From the NCBI RefSeq assembly GCF_029893355.1, contig NZ_JARZAI010000017.1, positions 1 to 64,000 on the forward strand: a stretch of DNA of 64,000 bases, read 5' to 3'. The notes below the pieces were generated by a model. The model was not told the DNA's origin, made no database searches, and saw nothing but the letters and a program-made list of their open reading frames with translations. Numbering within the stretch: the stretch's first letter is position 1; every line of letters starts with the position of its first letter. This DNA comes from Kitasatospora sp. MAA4 (GTDB lineage: Bacteria; Actinomycetota; Actinomycetes; Streptomycetales; Streptomycetaceae). The position numbers and the translations under genes were made by a program. Of this stretch, positions 8,569-15,989 are shown one piece after another.

Positions 8569-9036
8569 TCAGGGACAGGGTGATCGGATCTCGTACAGCT
8601 CAAATCCACCCTCCGCCACCGTGCGAGAGAATCCGGCCTTGATGAGCACGCGTCCAGAGGCAGAGTTGCCCGAGTGGTGTTTGGCCCGTACGAGCGGGAT
8701 ACGCAGAGCGGCACCGAAGGCCAGGGCCAGCAGTCTGGTCACGGCCTCGGTGGCATAGCCCTGGCCCCAGGCGTCCGGTCGCAGGATGTAGCTCAGCGCG
8801 CCGTCACCGTGGGCGGTGTTGAGCTTGGCGATGCCGACCAGATCGCCGGTCGCTTCGATGCCGAAGATGAACTGGGTGCGAGGAGACTGCTCAGACGCTG
8901 CTGCGGCCCGGCGGATGTACAGCCGGGCTTCGTCCTCACCCATCGGACCCCGGCCCAGATACCTGACCGACTCGTGGCAATAAATCCGCTGGAGAACCCG
9001 TTCGTCCCCGGCCCGCAGCTCCCGCAACCGGATCAC
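8569..9036 (-). CDS. GNAT family N-acetyltransferase (RimJ/RimL-like)
   Basis: Predicted acetyl-CoA-dependent N-acetyltransferase of about 155 aa. The fold is shown by the N-terminal IRLRELRAGDERVLQRI, the central DLVGIAKL strand, and the acetyl-CoA segment SYILRPDAWGQGYATEAVTRLLALAFG (Q/RxxGxA type), then VRAKHHSGNSASGRVLIKAGF, the Asn-containing block characteristic of RimJ/RimL-type enzymes. The GTG start overlaps the stop of the kinase-like gene (GTGA), so it is the last gene of a coupled operon. The substrate is unknown; it could modify a small molecule, a peptide or a protein made by the same cassette. Confidence 0.85.
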   Translation of the reverse strand: MIRLRELRAGDERVLQRIYCHESVRYLGRGPMGEDEARLYIRRAAAASEQSPRTQFIFGIEATGDLVGIAKLNTAHGDGALSYILRPDAWGQGYATEAVTRLLALAFGAALRIPLVRAKHHSGNSASGRVLIKAGFSRTVAEGGFELYEIRSPCP

Positions 9037-9878
9037 GTGCTCACCGCCGCCAAGGCGTCGCCGAGTTCGGCTGCGGTCGGCCGATCAGCCGGCCCCGAAA
9101 GCAGCACAGGGCGGAGCACGGCCTGAAGCTCCGGCCACGGCGTCGCCAAAGTAAGGGGCAGCGTGCCCGTGGCGATAGCGTCGCGCAGACCTTCGGGGCC
9201 GGCCTGCTTGCGGTTGATTCCGGCTGCCCGGTAGTCGAGTGGCCAGTCACCGGTCGCGCAGGTCCAGAGCACTCCAGCGAGGGCGTACACCTCGGCGGCC
9301 GGTGACGTCTTGACCGGCTGCGGCCCGGTTGAGATCCAAGCGGCGAGTTCCGGTGCCATCAGGTGAACCATGGCCCCTTGAAAGACGCTCCAGGGAGTCG
9401 TGCCCACCTGCCAGGACCAGGCGAAGTCGATCAGCTTCGCTCCCGTCTCGGTGTGGATGCCGTGCGACGGCTGCAAGTCACCGTGAACCCAACCGAGGGC
9501 GTGGAGGTCGGCGACCGCACGACACAGATCGACTGCTCCGGCGAGCGCCATCGAACGGCCCGCAGCACCCTCTCTGGAGGTTCGGGACACCTCCCAGGTG
9601 GATCGCCCGACCAGCCACGGCGTGACGAACCAGACCGCGTCACCGGCTCGGTCCGCCGTCACCGTGTAGCCGGGAAGCTGGTCCAGCACCGACGCCTCGC
9701 GCGCCGTCACCTCGGCGGCTTCTCCGATCCCGAGCTTGATGGCGACAGCGGCCATGGGACCGGTGGCCTTCCAGACGGCAGAGCCGCGTCGGTCGGTGAT
9801 CTCCTTCAACTCGACCGGCCCGCAGACGGCTTCTGCGGCCTTCACGGCTTCCGGGGGACAGGAAGCGAACTCGCCCAT
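9033..9878 (-). CDS. Protein-kinase-fold protein, DFG-variant
   Basis: About 281 aa with a compact eukaryotic-like kinase fold. Visible elements are the ATP-binding Lys in VAIKLG (about residue 45), an HRD-like loop VHGDLQPSHGI with catalytic Asp, a metal-binding LIDFAWSW (DFA instead of DFG) and an APE-like MAPEL. The catalytic residues are therefore kept, unlike the kinase homologue at 20738. It resembles small kinase or phosphotransferase proteins of actinobacterial accessory clusters. ATG at 9878 has GGAAGG ten nt upstream and is preferred over GTG at 9896. Its start overlaps the end of the preceding gene by 37 nt. No transmembrane helix or sensor domain. Target unknown. Confidence 0.75.
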   Translation of the reverse strand: MGEFASCPPEAVKAAEAVCGPVELKEITDRRGSAVWKATGPMAAVAIKLGIGEAAEVTAREASVLDQLPGYTVTADRAGDAVWFVTPWLVGRSTWEVSRTSREGAAGRSMALAGAVDLCRAVADLHALGWVHGDLQPSHGIHTETGAKLIDFAWSWQVGTTPWSVFQGAMVHLMAPELAAWISTGPQPVKTSPAAEVYALAGVLWTCATGDWPLDYRAAGINRKQAGPEGLRDAIATGTLPLTLATPWPELQAVLRPVLLSGPADRPTAAELGDALAAVST

Positions 9879-10498
9879 GCTCGTAATGCCTTCCACTCAC
9901 AGGGGATGTGCTCGAACACGTCCCGCCCATCGTCGTCGGCAGCAGCCAGCGCCGCAGCAAGCTCGGGCGTGTCCTTCAGGAACTTCGGGTCGCGGGCGCG
10001 AACGGATGCCCGCACCGGCAGGAACGAGAACGGAGCCGGCGGAATGCTCCAGCCGAAGCGGTCCAACTCCTGGACGCCCTTGGCGAACTTGCCGAACATC
10101 ACGCCAACCGGGCCGTAGAGGTTCTTGAGCGCCCAGTGGGGCCACGTCATCAGCTCTCGGTGGTCAGTGTCGATGGCCTGGCCCAGGATGACGATGTTCT
10201 CGCAGGTGAACATACCGTCGGTTCGACGTGCCAGGGGTCGCACCCACTCGGCAGCTTGAACGCCGGCGTGGAACAACTCGGCCTCGACGGCGTACTGGTG
10301 GGCACCGGGAGCGATCTCGTAGACGGTCCAGCCGGTCATGCCACGGGCTTGGGAAGGTTCGAGGAACGGGCAGTGCCTGACTAACGCGCTGACGTAGTCG
10401 GTCACATCGACGCTGCGCGGATTCTCCGACCTGGCCTCGATGAGGCGGAGCGCCCCGGCGGTCGGCCGGGACGCTCCGTCCGTTGGGGCGGTGATCAC
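9842..10498 (-). CDS. Conserved accessory protein, 218 aa (possibly DUF6875-like)
   Basis: Not firmly recognised. Soluble, no signal peptide. Noteworthy segments are DVTDYVSALVRHCPFLEPSQARG near residue 30 and ELMTWPHWALKNLYGPVGVMFGKFAKGVQE in the middle, followed by SIPPAPFSFLPVRASVRARDP. The CPF motif and MFGKF block remind me of proteins annotated as DUF6875 in streptomycete natural-product loci, but I cannot verify this. The GTG start overlaps the stop of the 140-aa gene (GTGA), and the 3' end overlaps the kinase-like gene, so the product is probably made in step with both. Confidence 0.7.
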   Translation of the reverse strand: MITAPTDGASRPTAGALRLIEARSENPRSVDVTDYVSALVRHCPFLEPSQARGMTGWTVYEIAPGAHQYAVEAELFHAGVQAAEWVRPLARRTDGMFTCENIVILGQAIDTDHRELMTWPHWALKNLYGPVGVMFGKFAKGVQELDRFGWSIPPAPFSFLPVRASVRARDPKFLKDTPELAAALAAADDDGRDVFEHIPCEWKALRAWASSLPVPRKP

Positions 10499-10917
10499 CG
10501 GGTGGTCTTCTCCGGCACCATGTCGTCGCCGTCACCGGGGCCGGGCTTGGGGCCGCAGTCCCACTCGGCCACGACGATGCCGGTCTCCCGGTACTGCGCC
10601 AGGGCGTCAGTGTTGACCGTGCCGTCGGCGCTGGTGAACCAGATCTCTGGCAGCGGTCCGTACTCCTTCTCGTACGCCGCCACCCAGGCGATGTGGCCGT
10701 GGCCGGCCCACTCCGTGTGGGACAGCTCCTGTCCGGCGTGCGTGATGGTGAACTCGCGGTGCGCCTTGGGGTTCTGGGCGAGCGCGTGCCACGTGGCGTC
10801 GATCGTCGCGGAGAACATCTCCGGCGCGGCCTGCCCAGCGTTGAATCGCTGGCCAGCAATCTTGAAGAACTTGCCCAACTCGACCAGCTCAGGGCTGGAC
10901 TCGATGGTGGTGCTCAT
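10495..10917 (-). CDS. 140-aa orphan protein heading the kinase/GNAT operon
   Basis: Not recognised. Start ATG at 10917 has the ribosome binding site GGAGAAAAGG. The N-terminal half is helical and resembles a folded domain or leader (ELVELGKFFKIAGQRFNAG), while the C-terminus is EWDCGPKPGPGDGDDMVPEK, with the only Cys and a Gly/Pro/Asp-rich tail. Length and position as first gene of a tightly coupled operon with a kinase and an acetyltransferase make a modified substrate or carrier conceivable, but no maturation enzyme of a known RiPP class is present. It may equally be a small structural partner of the next protein. Confidence 0.7.
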   Translation of the reverse strand: MSTTIESSPELVELGKFFKIAGQRFNAGQAAPEMFSATIDATWHALAQNPKAHREFTITHAGQELSHTEWAGHGHIAWVAAYEKEYGPLPEIWFTSADGTVNTDALAQYRETGIVVAEWDCGPKPGPGDGDDMVPEKTTR

Positions 10918-10991
10918 GCCTTTTCTCCAACAGGTTGGCGATGCCGCATCCGGCCAGACAGCCGGGCGGATGATGCGTGGGTCTTGCAAAC

Positions 10992-11033
10992 CCCGGCCTG
11001 GCAGGACGACCCTTTCCTGCCTGCCAGGCCGGG
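10992..11033 (-). terminator. Hairpin between HATPase gene and 140-aa gene
   Basis: A 13-bp perfect inverted repeat (CCCGGCCTGGCAG at 10992-11004 and its complement at 11021-11033) lies just after the HATPase stop and before the ribosome binding site of the 140-aa gene. It probably ends or attenuates the upstream transcript, which would give the kinase operon its own promoter. Confidence 0.6.
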
Positions 11034-11052
11034 AGACTGGGGACTTGCGGCT

Positions 11053-11487
11053 TCACAGGGGCGGTCGGAGCCGGAGATCGGCGTGCACGGTCTTGCCGAA
11101 CGCCTCGGGCTGGACTCCCCAGTTCCCGCGAGTCAGGTTGTGGACGATGGCCATACCCCGACCGCTCTCCGCGCCGCTGTCGGTCGACCCGTCCTGGATG
11201 AAGACGGGGAGCGACCGCGAGCCGTCCCTCACGGAGATGCGTATCGAGTGGATGGTGATCTGTTGCACGGTGACCACCATCCGTCGCCTGCACCCCGTGG
11301 CAACGGCGTTGGTGGCCAGCTCGCTAACGATGATCAGGGAGTCGTCGAGTAGACCGTCCAACTCCCATGCGGCAACCGCATGGCGGACCAAGCGCCGTGC
11401 TGCGGCGGCGGATTCTGGCTGGTACGGCAGCGAGGCGCACAGCGTTGTCGGTGCCGCGACGCTGACGGGCTCATCGAGTGTTGTCAC
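11053..11487 (-). CDS. ATP-binding protein, RsbW-like HATPase
   Basis: About 144 aa, a single HATPase_c_2 domain as in anti-sigma-factor kinases and their many streptomycete relatives. The N box is SLIIVSELATNAV, the G1-type segment is DGSTDSGAESGRGMAIVHNL, and the protein ends in a short beta strand. No partner anti-anti-sigma factor is beside it. It overlaps the upstream resolvase-fold gene by 17 nt, so the two form one transcription unit. In streptomycetes such proteins often sit next to HTH regulators; here the HTH-TPR gene lies divergently about 600 nt away. Confidence 0.85.
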   Translation of the reverse strand: MTTLDEPVSVAAPTTLCASLPYQPESAAAARRLVRHAVAAWELDGLLDDSLIIVSELATNAVATGCRRRMVVTVQQITIHSIRISVRDGSRSLPVFIQDGSTDSGAESGRGMAIVHNLTRGNWGVQPEAFGKTVHADLRLRPPL

Positions 11488-11935
11488 TGCGGCCCCCGGC
11501 TGACGCGTCTGCGGCGCCGTTCAGCGAGTTGCGGACTCGTTTCGAGGCCGGAGCTGGCTGGGCCACCAGATCCGAGAGCCCAGCGCGCACAGTCATCGGG
11601 TGGCGGATCAGCAGCAGACGAGCGCGGGCTGCGCGGATCTGCATTTTGCGTTCGCCCGCTATTGCTCGGGGGCCAAGGTGTGAGGCCGCCGGCATGACCA
11701 CCCCGAAGGTGTCCGGCAGCGCCAGGACGTCGAGCAAGCCGGCGAATGCCGCGGACTTCGCGGCGCTGGCGCTCTCACGCTCGGTGAAGACACCGCACAG
11801 CGTCAGTTCATGCTGCGTGCAGTACTGGGCAAGGACTTCGGACAGTGCCCGGTGGCGGGCGGCGGCAGTCGCCGCCATCCGAAGGAAGCCGTAGACGACG
11901 AGGCCGTGGATCAGGCGGTGTTCCGTGAGTTCCAT
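11471..11935 (-). CDS. Resolvase N-terminal-fold protein without recombinase domain
   Basis: 154 aa. The segment ALSEVLAQYCTQHELTLCGVFTERE, then FAGLLDVLALPDTFGVVMPAASHLGP, follows the Rossmann-like serine-resolvase N-terminal fold (helix, strand VF, helix, strand VVMP, HLG). There is no catalytic Ser near the N-terminus and no DNA-binding zinc or recombinase domain. Such proteins are found as accessory factors beside HATPase and HTH genes in streptomycetes, and I infer a signalling or scaffold role rather than recombination. It starts the minus-strand arm, with ATG at 11935. Confidence 0.6.
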   Translation of the reverse strand: MELTEHRLIHGLVVYGFLRMAATAAARHRALSEVLAQYCTQHELTLCGVFTERESASAAKSAAFAGLLDVLALPDTFGVVMPAASHLGPRAIAGERKMQIRAARARLLLIRHPMTVRAGLSDLVAQPAPASKRVRNSLNGAADASAGGRSDNTR

Positions 11936-12108
11936 CTGCGAGACCGTTCATGGCGAAGGGACTGAGACCAACCTGCGGGGCGTTGGCCTTGCTCCAAGCG
12001 TCCCTGGATTCGGCGGGCGCAGAAATGACCTGCTGTTGCACTTGCGTGGCACTTCTGACTCACCGTCTGCGCGCTTCGTGCTTCGATGACTTCTCGAAAG
12101 GAGGCCTC
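11936..12108. promoter_or_regulatory. Divergent intergenic region of the accessory cassette
   Basis: 173 nt separate the divergent resolvase-fold and HTH-TPR genes and must hold both promoters. I see no convincing -10/-35 pair or long palindrome. The HTH-TPR protein encoded on one side is the obvious candidate regulator. Confidence 0.4.
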
Positions 12109-13203
12109 ATGGCGACCGTGCAGCAGTGGAGCGGAGTGGAAGCGCTGGCCCTACGACGTGCGCTGCGCATGAGCGTCCGAGCCTTCGCCGAGCACCTCGG
12201 TGTGGCTGTGCGAACGGTCTCCAAGTGGGAGAAGCTCGGCGCCGACACCCAGCCTCGCCCCGACACCCAGGCGATCCTCGACACCGCCCTTACCCGGTGT
12301 GACGGCGCAGCCCAACTGCGGTTCGAAACCTTGCTGTCCGAGGCTGGCCGGAGCACGACACCGCCGAGAGTCACCACGGCTGGTCCGCGTCTGTGGGAGT
12401 TTGAGTCCTGGACCGACGACCTTGAGCGCACAGTCGCTGCTCTGAGTCGGCAGAACTTCACGTTCGCGACCAGCCTCCTCAACCGATGGCTGAGTCGCTA
12501 CGAACCCCGCAGCCTGGACGAGAAGGGCCTCTATCTCCACGCCCGCTCCATCACTCTTCTCGGTGACTTGCAGCGCGACCAGGGCGCCATCCTCGGGCCG
12601 TTGTCAGCCCAGCACTCCTACGCCCAGGCCCGCTCGATCTTCACTCAGCTCGACATTCCGCGCCGCGTGGCTCAGCTCGACCTGTCCTTGGCCGTTGTTG
12701 CCGAGATGTCCGGCAAGCTCGATCTGGCGGCCCACCGTTACGAACTGCTCGCCACCGACGAACGGCTCAGCCGCCGTGACCGGGCCAGAGCCCGCCTGTG
12801 GGTAGGAACGGCGCTGAGCAAGGATGGCAACCACGACTACGCGGCCCGCGTCATGATGACTGCCACCCGCGAGTTCGAGGACCTGTCCGAACCCGACGAC
12901 TGGTCGGTGGCTCACCAGAAGCTCGCCCTCGCTCACCGCGGCGCCGGCGATCTGACAGGCGCCTTGCAGTTCATCGAGATCGCCCGCCAGACAGGCATCA
13001 CCGACGCACCGATGCAGCGCGTCCGGCTCGATACCGCCCACGGCCACATCCTGCTGTCCGACGAGGCCACGGCAGCCGATGGCCTGGCCGTGCTCAGCCG
13101 GGCTGCCACACTCGCCGCCCATTACGGTATGAGTCACCAACTGCGAAGCATTGAGGGCATTCGGCAGACCTACGAACGGCCGACCGCCCTTCAGCATCGG
13201 TGA
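12109..13203 (+). CDS. XRE-type HTH regulator with TPR-like C-terminal domain
   Basis: 364 aa. The N-terminal helix-turn-helix (ALRRALRMSVRAFAEHLGVAVRTVSKWEK, residues about 10-40) is of the Cro/C1 type. The remaining 300 residues are helical repeats rich in Ala/Leu/Arg with TPR-like spacing (for example LDLAAHRYELLATDERL, GDLTGALQFIEIARQTG). This architecture is typical of streptomycete regulators that sense a peptide or small ligand through the TPR part. ATG at 12109 follows an ideal AAAGGAGG; the longer in-frame start at 11950 has no such site. It is followed 16 nt later by the YdcF-like gene, so all three plus-strand genes probably form one operon. Confidence 0.85.
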   Translation: MATVQQWSGVEALALRRALRMSVRAFAEHLGVAVRTVSKWEKLGADTQPRPDTQAILDTALTRCDGAAQLRFETLLSEAGRSTTPPRVTTAGPRLWEFESWTDDLERTVAALSRQNFTFATSLLNRWLSRYEPRSLDEKGLYLHARSITLLGDLQRDQGAILGPLSAQHSYAQARSIFTQLDIPRRVAQLDLSLAVVAEMSGKLDLAAHRYELLATDERLSRRDRARARLWVGTALSKDGNHDYAARVMMTATREFEDLSEPDDWSVAHQKLALAHRGAGDLTGALQFIEIARQTGITDAPMQRVRLDTAHGHILLSDEATAADGLAVLSRAATLAAHYGMSHQLRSIEGIRQTYERPTALQHR

Positions 13204-13219
13204 CCCAAGGAGAACCCGA

Positions 13220-13888
13220 GTGACGGACAGCCAGAAGTCGGCAATCACCGACGGACAGTGGACGGATGCCACGCTGATCTGGGACTACCACCAGATGCAC
13301 CACCAGCTCCGGCCGTGCGACGTGGCGATCGGCCTTGGCAGCCACGACCTGGGAGTGCCCGCGTACGCGGCTGAGCTGTACCACGCAGGGTTGTTCTCCG
13401 CCCTGATCTTCAGCGGGGCGAAGAATCCCACCCACCCCGAGCGATTCCCGCGTGGCGAGGCAGTCCAGTTTCGTGAGCACGCTGTAGATCTCGGCGTTCC
13501 TGACAGCGCGATCCTCCTTGAACCCAACGCCACCAACACCGGTCAGAACATCAGCCTCTCGCGCCAGGTCCTGGCTGATGCCGGCCTCGAAGCCGCGTCC
13601 GTGATGCTGATCGCCATGCCGTACATGGAACGGCGCGCGTACGCGACCTGCCGCAAGCTCTGGCCCGAGGTCGACATCGTGTGCGCGTCCGCGCCCATGG
13701 CTTTCGATGACTACGTCAAGGTCATCGGGGACGACAAGCTCGTCATCGACATGCTCATGGGCGATCTGCAACGGGTGATGGAGTACCCGAAGCTCGGCTT
13801 CGCCATTGAGCAGGAAGTCCCGGGGGAAGTGCATGCCGCTTACCGACGTCTCCTCGCCGAGGGGTTCGACAGCAGGCTCCTGGCCTGA
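13220..13888 (+). CDS. YdcF/SanA family (DUF218) protein
   Basis: 222 aa with a DUF218 Rossmann-like fold: CDVAIGLGSHDLGVPAYAAELYH, FSALIFSGAKNP, then VPDSAILLEPNATNTGQNISLSRQVL, the E-x-x-S/A-x-N-T-x-E/Q-N signature of the family, and MLIAMPYMERRAYATC. Unlike SanA it has no N-terminal membrane anchor, so it is cytosolic. Members bind nucleotide-like or S-adenosyl ligands in structures, but the reaction is undefined. GTG start at 13220 with AAGGAGAA. It overlaps the WbqC-like gene by 56 nt, showing tight coupling. Confidence 0.85.
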   Translation: MTDSQKSAITDGQWTDATLIWDYHQMHHQLRPCDVAIGLGSHDLGVPAYAAELYHAGLFSALIFSGAKNPTHPERFPRGEAVQFREHAVDLGVPDSAILLEPNATNTGQNISLSRQVLADAGLEAASVMLIAMPYMERRAYATCRKLWPEVDIVCASAPMAFDDYVKVIGDDKLVIDMLMGDLQRVMEYPKLGFAIEQEVPGEVHAAYRRLLAEGFDSRLLA

Positions 13889-14609
13889 TCAGCTGCTGCC
13901 GTTACCGGGCGGCGTGTGCGCCATCCACCAGCCGAATCTGTTCCCGAGGCTGTCGACACTGGCGAAGATCTTCGCCGCGGACTACTGGATCGTCCTGGAC
14001 GACGTCCAGTTCGCCCGGCGCGACTACCAGCACCGTGCCCGCCTGGCCACCCTCGACCAGCCTGGCAGGGCGCAGTGGCTGTCGATCTCGACCCACCTGC
14101 CGCACGGCCGCTCCACCCTTATCAACCAGATGGTGATCGTCGAGCCGGAACGCTGCCGACGCCGCACCGGCCAGCTGATCCGGCAGCACTACGGCTCCAG
14201 CCCGCACTGGCCGCAGCTGCGAGACGTGCTCGATCCCGTGCTCGACCTGTTTGCCGTCACCGACCGCACGGCTGTGATCGCCGAGGCATCCACCCGAGCC
14301 CTGCTCGGCCTGCTCGGTTGGCAGGGAGAAATCCTTCACAGCAGCAGCCTGGAGTCCAGGACTGACCGTTCGCAGCGGCTGGCCGATCTTGCTGCCGTGA
14401 CCGGCGCCAGCTCATACCTGTGTGGAACGGGCGGCATGCGGTACCTCGACCCCGTGGCCTTCCACCAGCACGGCATCACCGTGACACCGTTCCAGACCGC
14501 CATCGACGGCACCTGGTCCTCTGCCCGGGAGGTCAGCAGCCTCCAGCCCCTCATGGCGCTCGGGTCGGACGCCCTGGCGGCCGAGCTGCTTCTGGCGTCG
14601 GAGCAGTAG
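13833..14609 (+). CDS. WbqC-family protein
   Basis: 258 aa. The family hallmarks are clear: AIHQPNLFPRLSTLAKI near residue 30, WIVLDDVQFARRDYQHR near 50, and a late SSYLCGTGGMRYLDP. WbqC-type proteins are found in glycan and natural-product loci and are thought to act on amine- or nucleotide-sugar-like intermediates, but no member's mechanism is well established. ATG at 13833 is preceded by GGGGGAAG. It is the last gene of the regulator-YdcF-WbqC operon and is followed by a terminator. No glycosyltransferase or sugar-nucleotide enzyme is next to it, so the substrate is open. Confidence 0.88.
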   Translation: MPLTDVSSPRGSTAGSWPDQLLPLPGGVCAIHQPNLFPRLSTLAKIFAADYWIVLDDVQFARRDYQHRARLATLDQPGRAQWLSISTHLPHGRSTLINQMVIVEPERCRRRTGQLIRQHYGSSPHWPQLRDVLDPVLDLFAVTDRTAVIAEASTRALLGLLGWQGEILHSSSLESRTDRSQRLADLAAVTGASSYLCGTGGMRYLDPVAFHQHGITVTPFQTAIDGTWSSAREVSSLQPLMALGSDALAAELLLASEQ

Positions 14610-14615
14610 ATGCCA

Positions 14616-14647
14616 GGGGCCTCTCGCAGTTCTTGCAAGAGGCCCTT
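14616..14647 (+). terminator. Hairpin after the WbqC-family gene
   Basis: Inverted repeat GGGGCCTC...GAGGCCCTT about 7 nt after the WbqC stop, extended inward by partly paired TCGCA/TGCAA around a TTCT loop. It marks the right end of the accessory operon. Confidence 0.6.
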
Positions 14648-14659
14648 CGGCGTGTCCGG

Positions 14660-15397
14660 TCAGGTGGTGAAGCGGTAGGCGCCGCGGATCTGGGCGGTGG
14701 TGTCTTGGAGGAGGAGCTCGAGGCCCGAGGCGACCGGGGGGCCGCCGGCGGTCGGGGCCAGGTCCCAGGTGAAGCGGATGGCGTTGTGGTGGGCGGAGGC
14801 GTGGCCGGTCAGGCGGCGGGTGAGGCCGTTGGCGGCCAGGGTCCGGCCGGTCGTGGTGATCGAGTCGTGGACGGCTGCGCGGCCGAGGTGTTCGGCGGAG
14901 TCGTCAACCAGGCGGGCGTCCGGGGTGTAGAGCTCGGCGACGGCCTTGCGGCGGAGTTCGGCGTCCGGCTCGTGGGCGAGGGCCAGGTAGCGGCGGGCGA
15001 AGGCGTCCAGGTCGGCCACCGGGGCCGGTGGCTCGTTGAACTGGTAGTCGATGAAGATCCGGCCGCTGCGGTCCAGCAGCACGAAGTCGGATCCGACGGC
15101 CTGCACGTTGCCGCCCGCGGCCGGGGATATCTCCCAGCTGAAGGTGGCGACGTCGTGGTGGGTGACCAGGTTCTCCCCGGACCGGAAGCGCAGGCCGGTG
15201 CCCGCCACGAACTGCTCGTGCGCCTCGGTGATCCGGGCGTGCAGGGCGTCGGTCCCGCGGAACTTCCTGGTCTGCGTGAAGTGGATGCCGTCCGGGACCC
15301 AGAGCTGTGCCACGGCGTCGCGGCGGACCGCCGCGTCGGGCTCGTTCCACAGCGCGACGTACCGGTCCAGCAGGTCGTTCAGCTGACTCACTGTCAT
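14660..15397 (-). CDS. Tandem SnoaL-like (NTF2-fold) protein
   Basis: 245 aa made of two NTF2-like domains. The first begins LNDLLDRYVALWNEPDAAVRRDAVAQLW, the second LDAFARRYLALAHEPDAELRRKAVAELY; both contain the matching strand blocks HHDVATFSWEISP and HHNAIRFTWDLAP. The halves are clear internal duplicates. Single-domain relatives are cyclases, isomerases or binding proteins acting on small polar molecules; a fused dimer-like form is less usual. ATG at 15397 follows GGAAAGGG and is preferred to the upstream start at 15454, which would run back over the divergent gene's leader. No neighbouring pathway identifies its ligand. Confidence 0.82.
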   Translation of the reverse strand: MTVSQLNDLLDRYVALWNEPDAAVRRDAVAQLWVPDGIHFTQTRKFRGTDALHARITEAHEQFVAGTGLRFRSGENLVTHHDVATFSWEISPAAGGNVQAVGSDFVLLDRSGRIFIDYQFNEPPAPVADLDAFARRYLALAHEPDAELRRKAVAELYTPDARLVDDSAEHLGRAAVHDSITTTGRTLAANGLTRRLTGHASAHHNAIRFTWDLAPTAGGPPVASGLELLLQDTTAQIRGAYRFTT

Positions 15398-15503
15398 TTC
15401 CCTTTCCAGGGGAGCGCGTTGGTCGGTGCGACGGACGATATACCAGCGCCTCACGGGAGGGATCTACACTGACCGCGGCACGGCCTGGAACGAGAGGTAC
15501 TGG

Positions 15504-15944
15504 ATGCGAGTCGGAATCACGGGGTACCACGGGCTATCGGAGATCACCGAGATGCTGGTCCGCGGCGAGCTGTGGAAGCTGGTGACCACCTACGGCCCGT
15601 ACGAGCTGGTGGGTGTGACCTGTCTGCGGCCGGGGCCGGAGACCTGGTTCGCGCAGGCGGTGCGCGAGCACGGCGGCAAGGTCGAGATCATCCTCCCGGC
15701 GGGAGCCCCGGCGCTGCCGAGGACCGAGATCACCCGCGAGGCCACCGCCGTGCACCGGCTGGCGCCGGTGGCGGCGGGCGGCCTGGGCAACGACGTCGGG
15801 CGGGCGCTGGTGGGGATGGTGGACGAGATGATCGCGGTCTGGGACGGCGCGCCCGGGTGCGAGGCCGCCGACACGGCGGAGCTCACCCGCCGGGCCGGGC
15901 TCTGGGTGCACGAGATCTGGCCGGCCGGCTGCGAGCGGCCGTGA
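15504..15944 (+). CDS. Small Rossmann-like protein of SLOG/LOG type
   Basis: 146 aa. The N-terminus MRVGITGYHGLSE and the helix-strand pattern ITEMLVRGELWKLV, YELVGVTCLRPGPETWFAQAV, GGKVEIILPAG follow the nucleotide-binding SLOG fold (as in DprA, LOG and TIR-associated sensors). The late MVDEMIAVWDG also fits. It is not a full LOG phosphoribohydrolase, since the PGGxGTxxE signature is absent. ATG at 15504 has GAGAGG at the right distance; the 15426 start lacks one. A function in sensing or hydrolysing a nucleotide-like ligand is inferred from the fold only. Confidence 0.7.
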   Translation: MRVGITGYHGLSEITEMLVRGELWKLVTTYGPYELVGVTCLRPGPETWFAQAVREHGGKVEIILPAGAPALPRTEITREATAVHRLAPVAAGGLGNDVGRALVGMVDEMIAVWDGAPGCEAADTAELTRRAGLWVHEIWPAGCERP

Positions 15945-15948
15945 GAGG

Positions 15949-15987
15949 CGGTCGGTTCGGCCCTGCGAGGGGACCGAACCGACCGCA
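15949..15987. terminator. Bidirectional terminator before aspS
   Basis: A perfect 13-bp inverted repeat, GCGGTCGGTTCGG at 15949-15961 with its complement at 15975-15987, lies between the convergent SLOG-like gene and aspS. Confidence 0.8.
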
Positions 15988-15989
15988 GG

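Noticed and set aside
11471..11935. Serine recombinase that could mobilise the accessory region.
   Set aside because: Only the resolvase-like N-terminal fold is present, with no catalytic Ser and no DNA-binding domain, so it is not a recombinase.
14600..14660. Possible right-hand attachment site of the tRNA-Lys island.
   Set aside because: No copy of the tRNA 3' end (GGTTCGAGTCCCTGG) was found here; the hairpin is an ordinary terminator.
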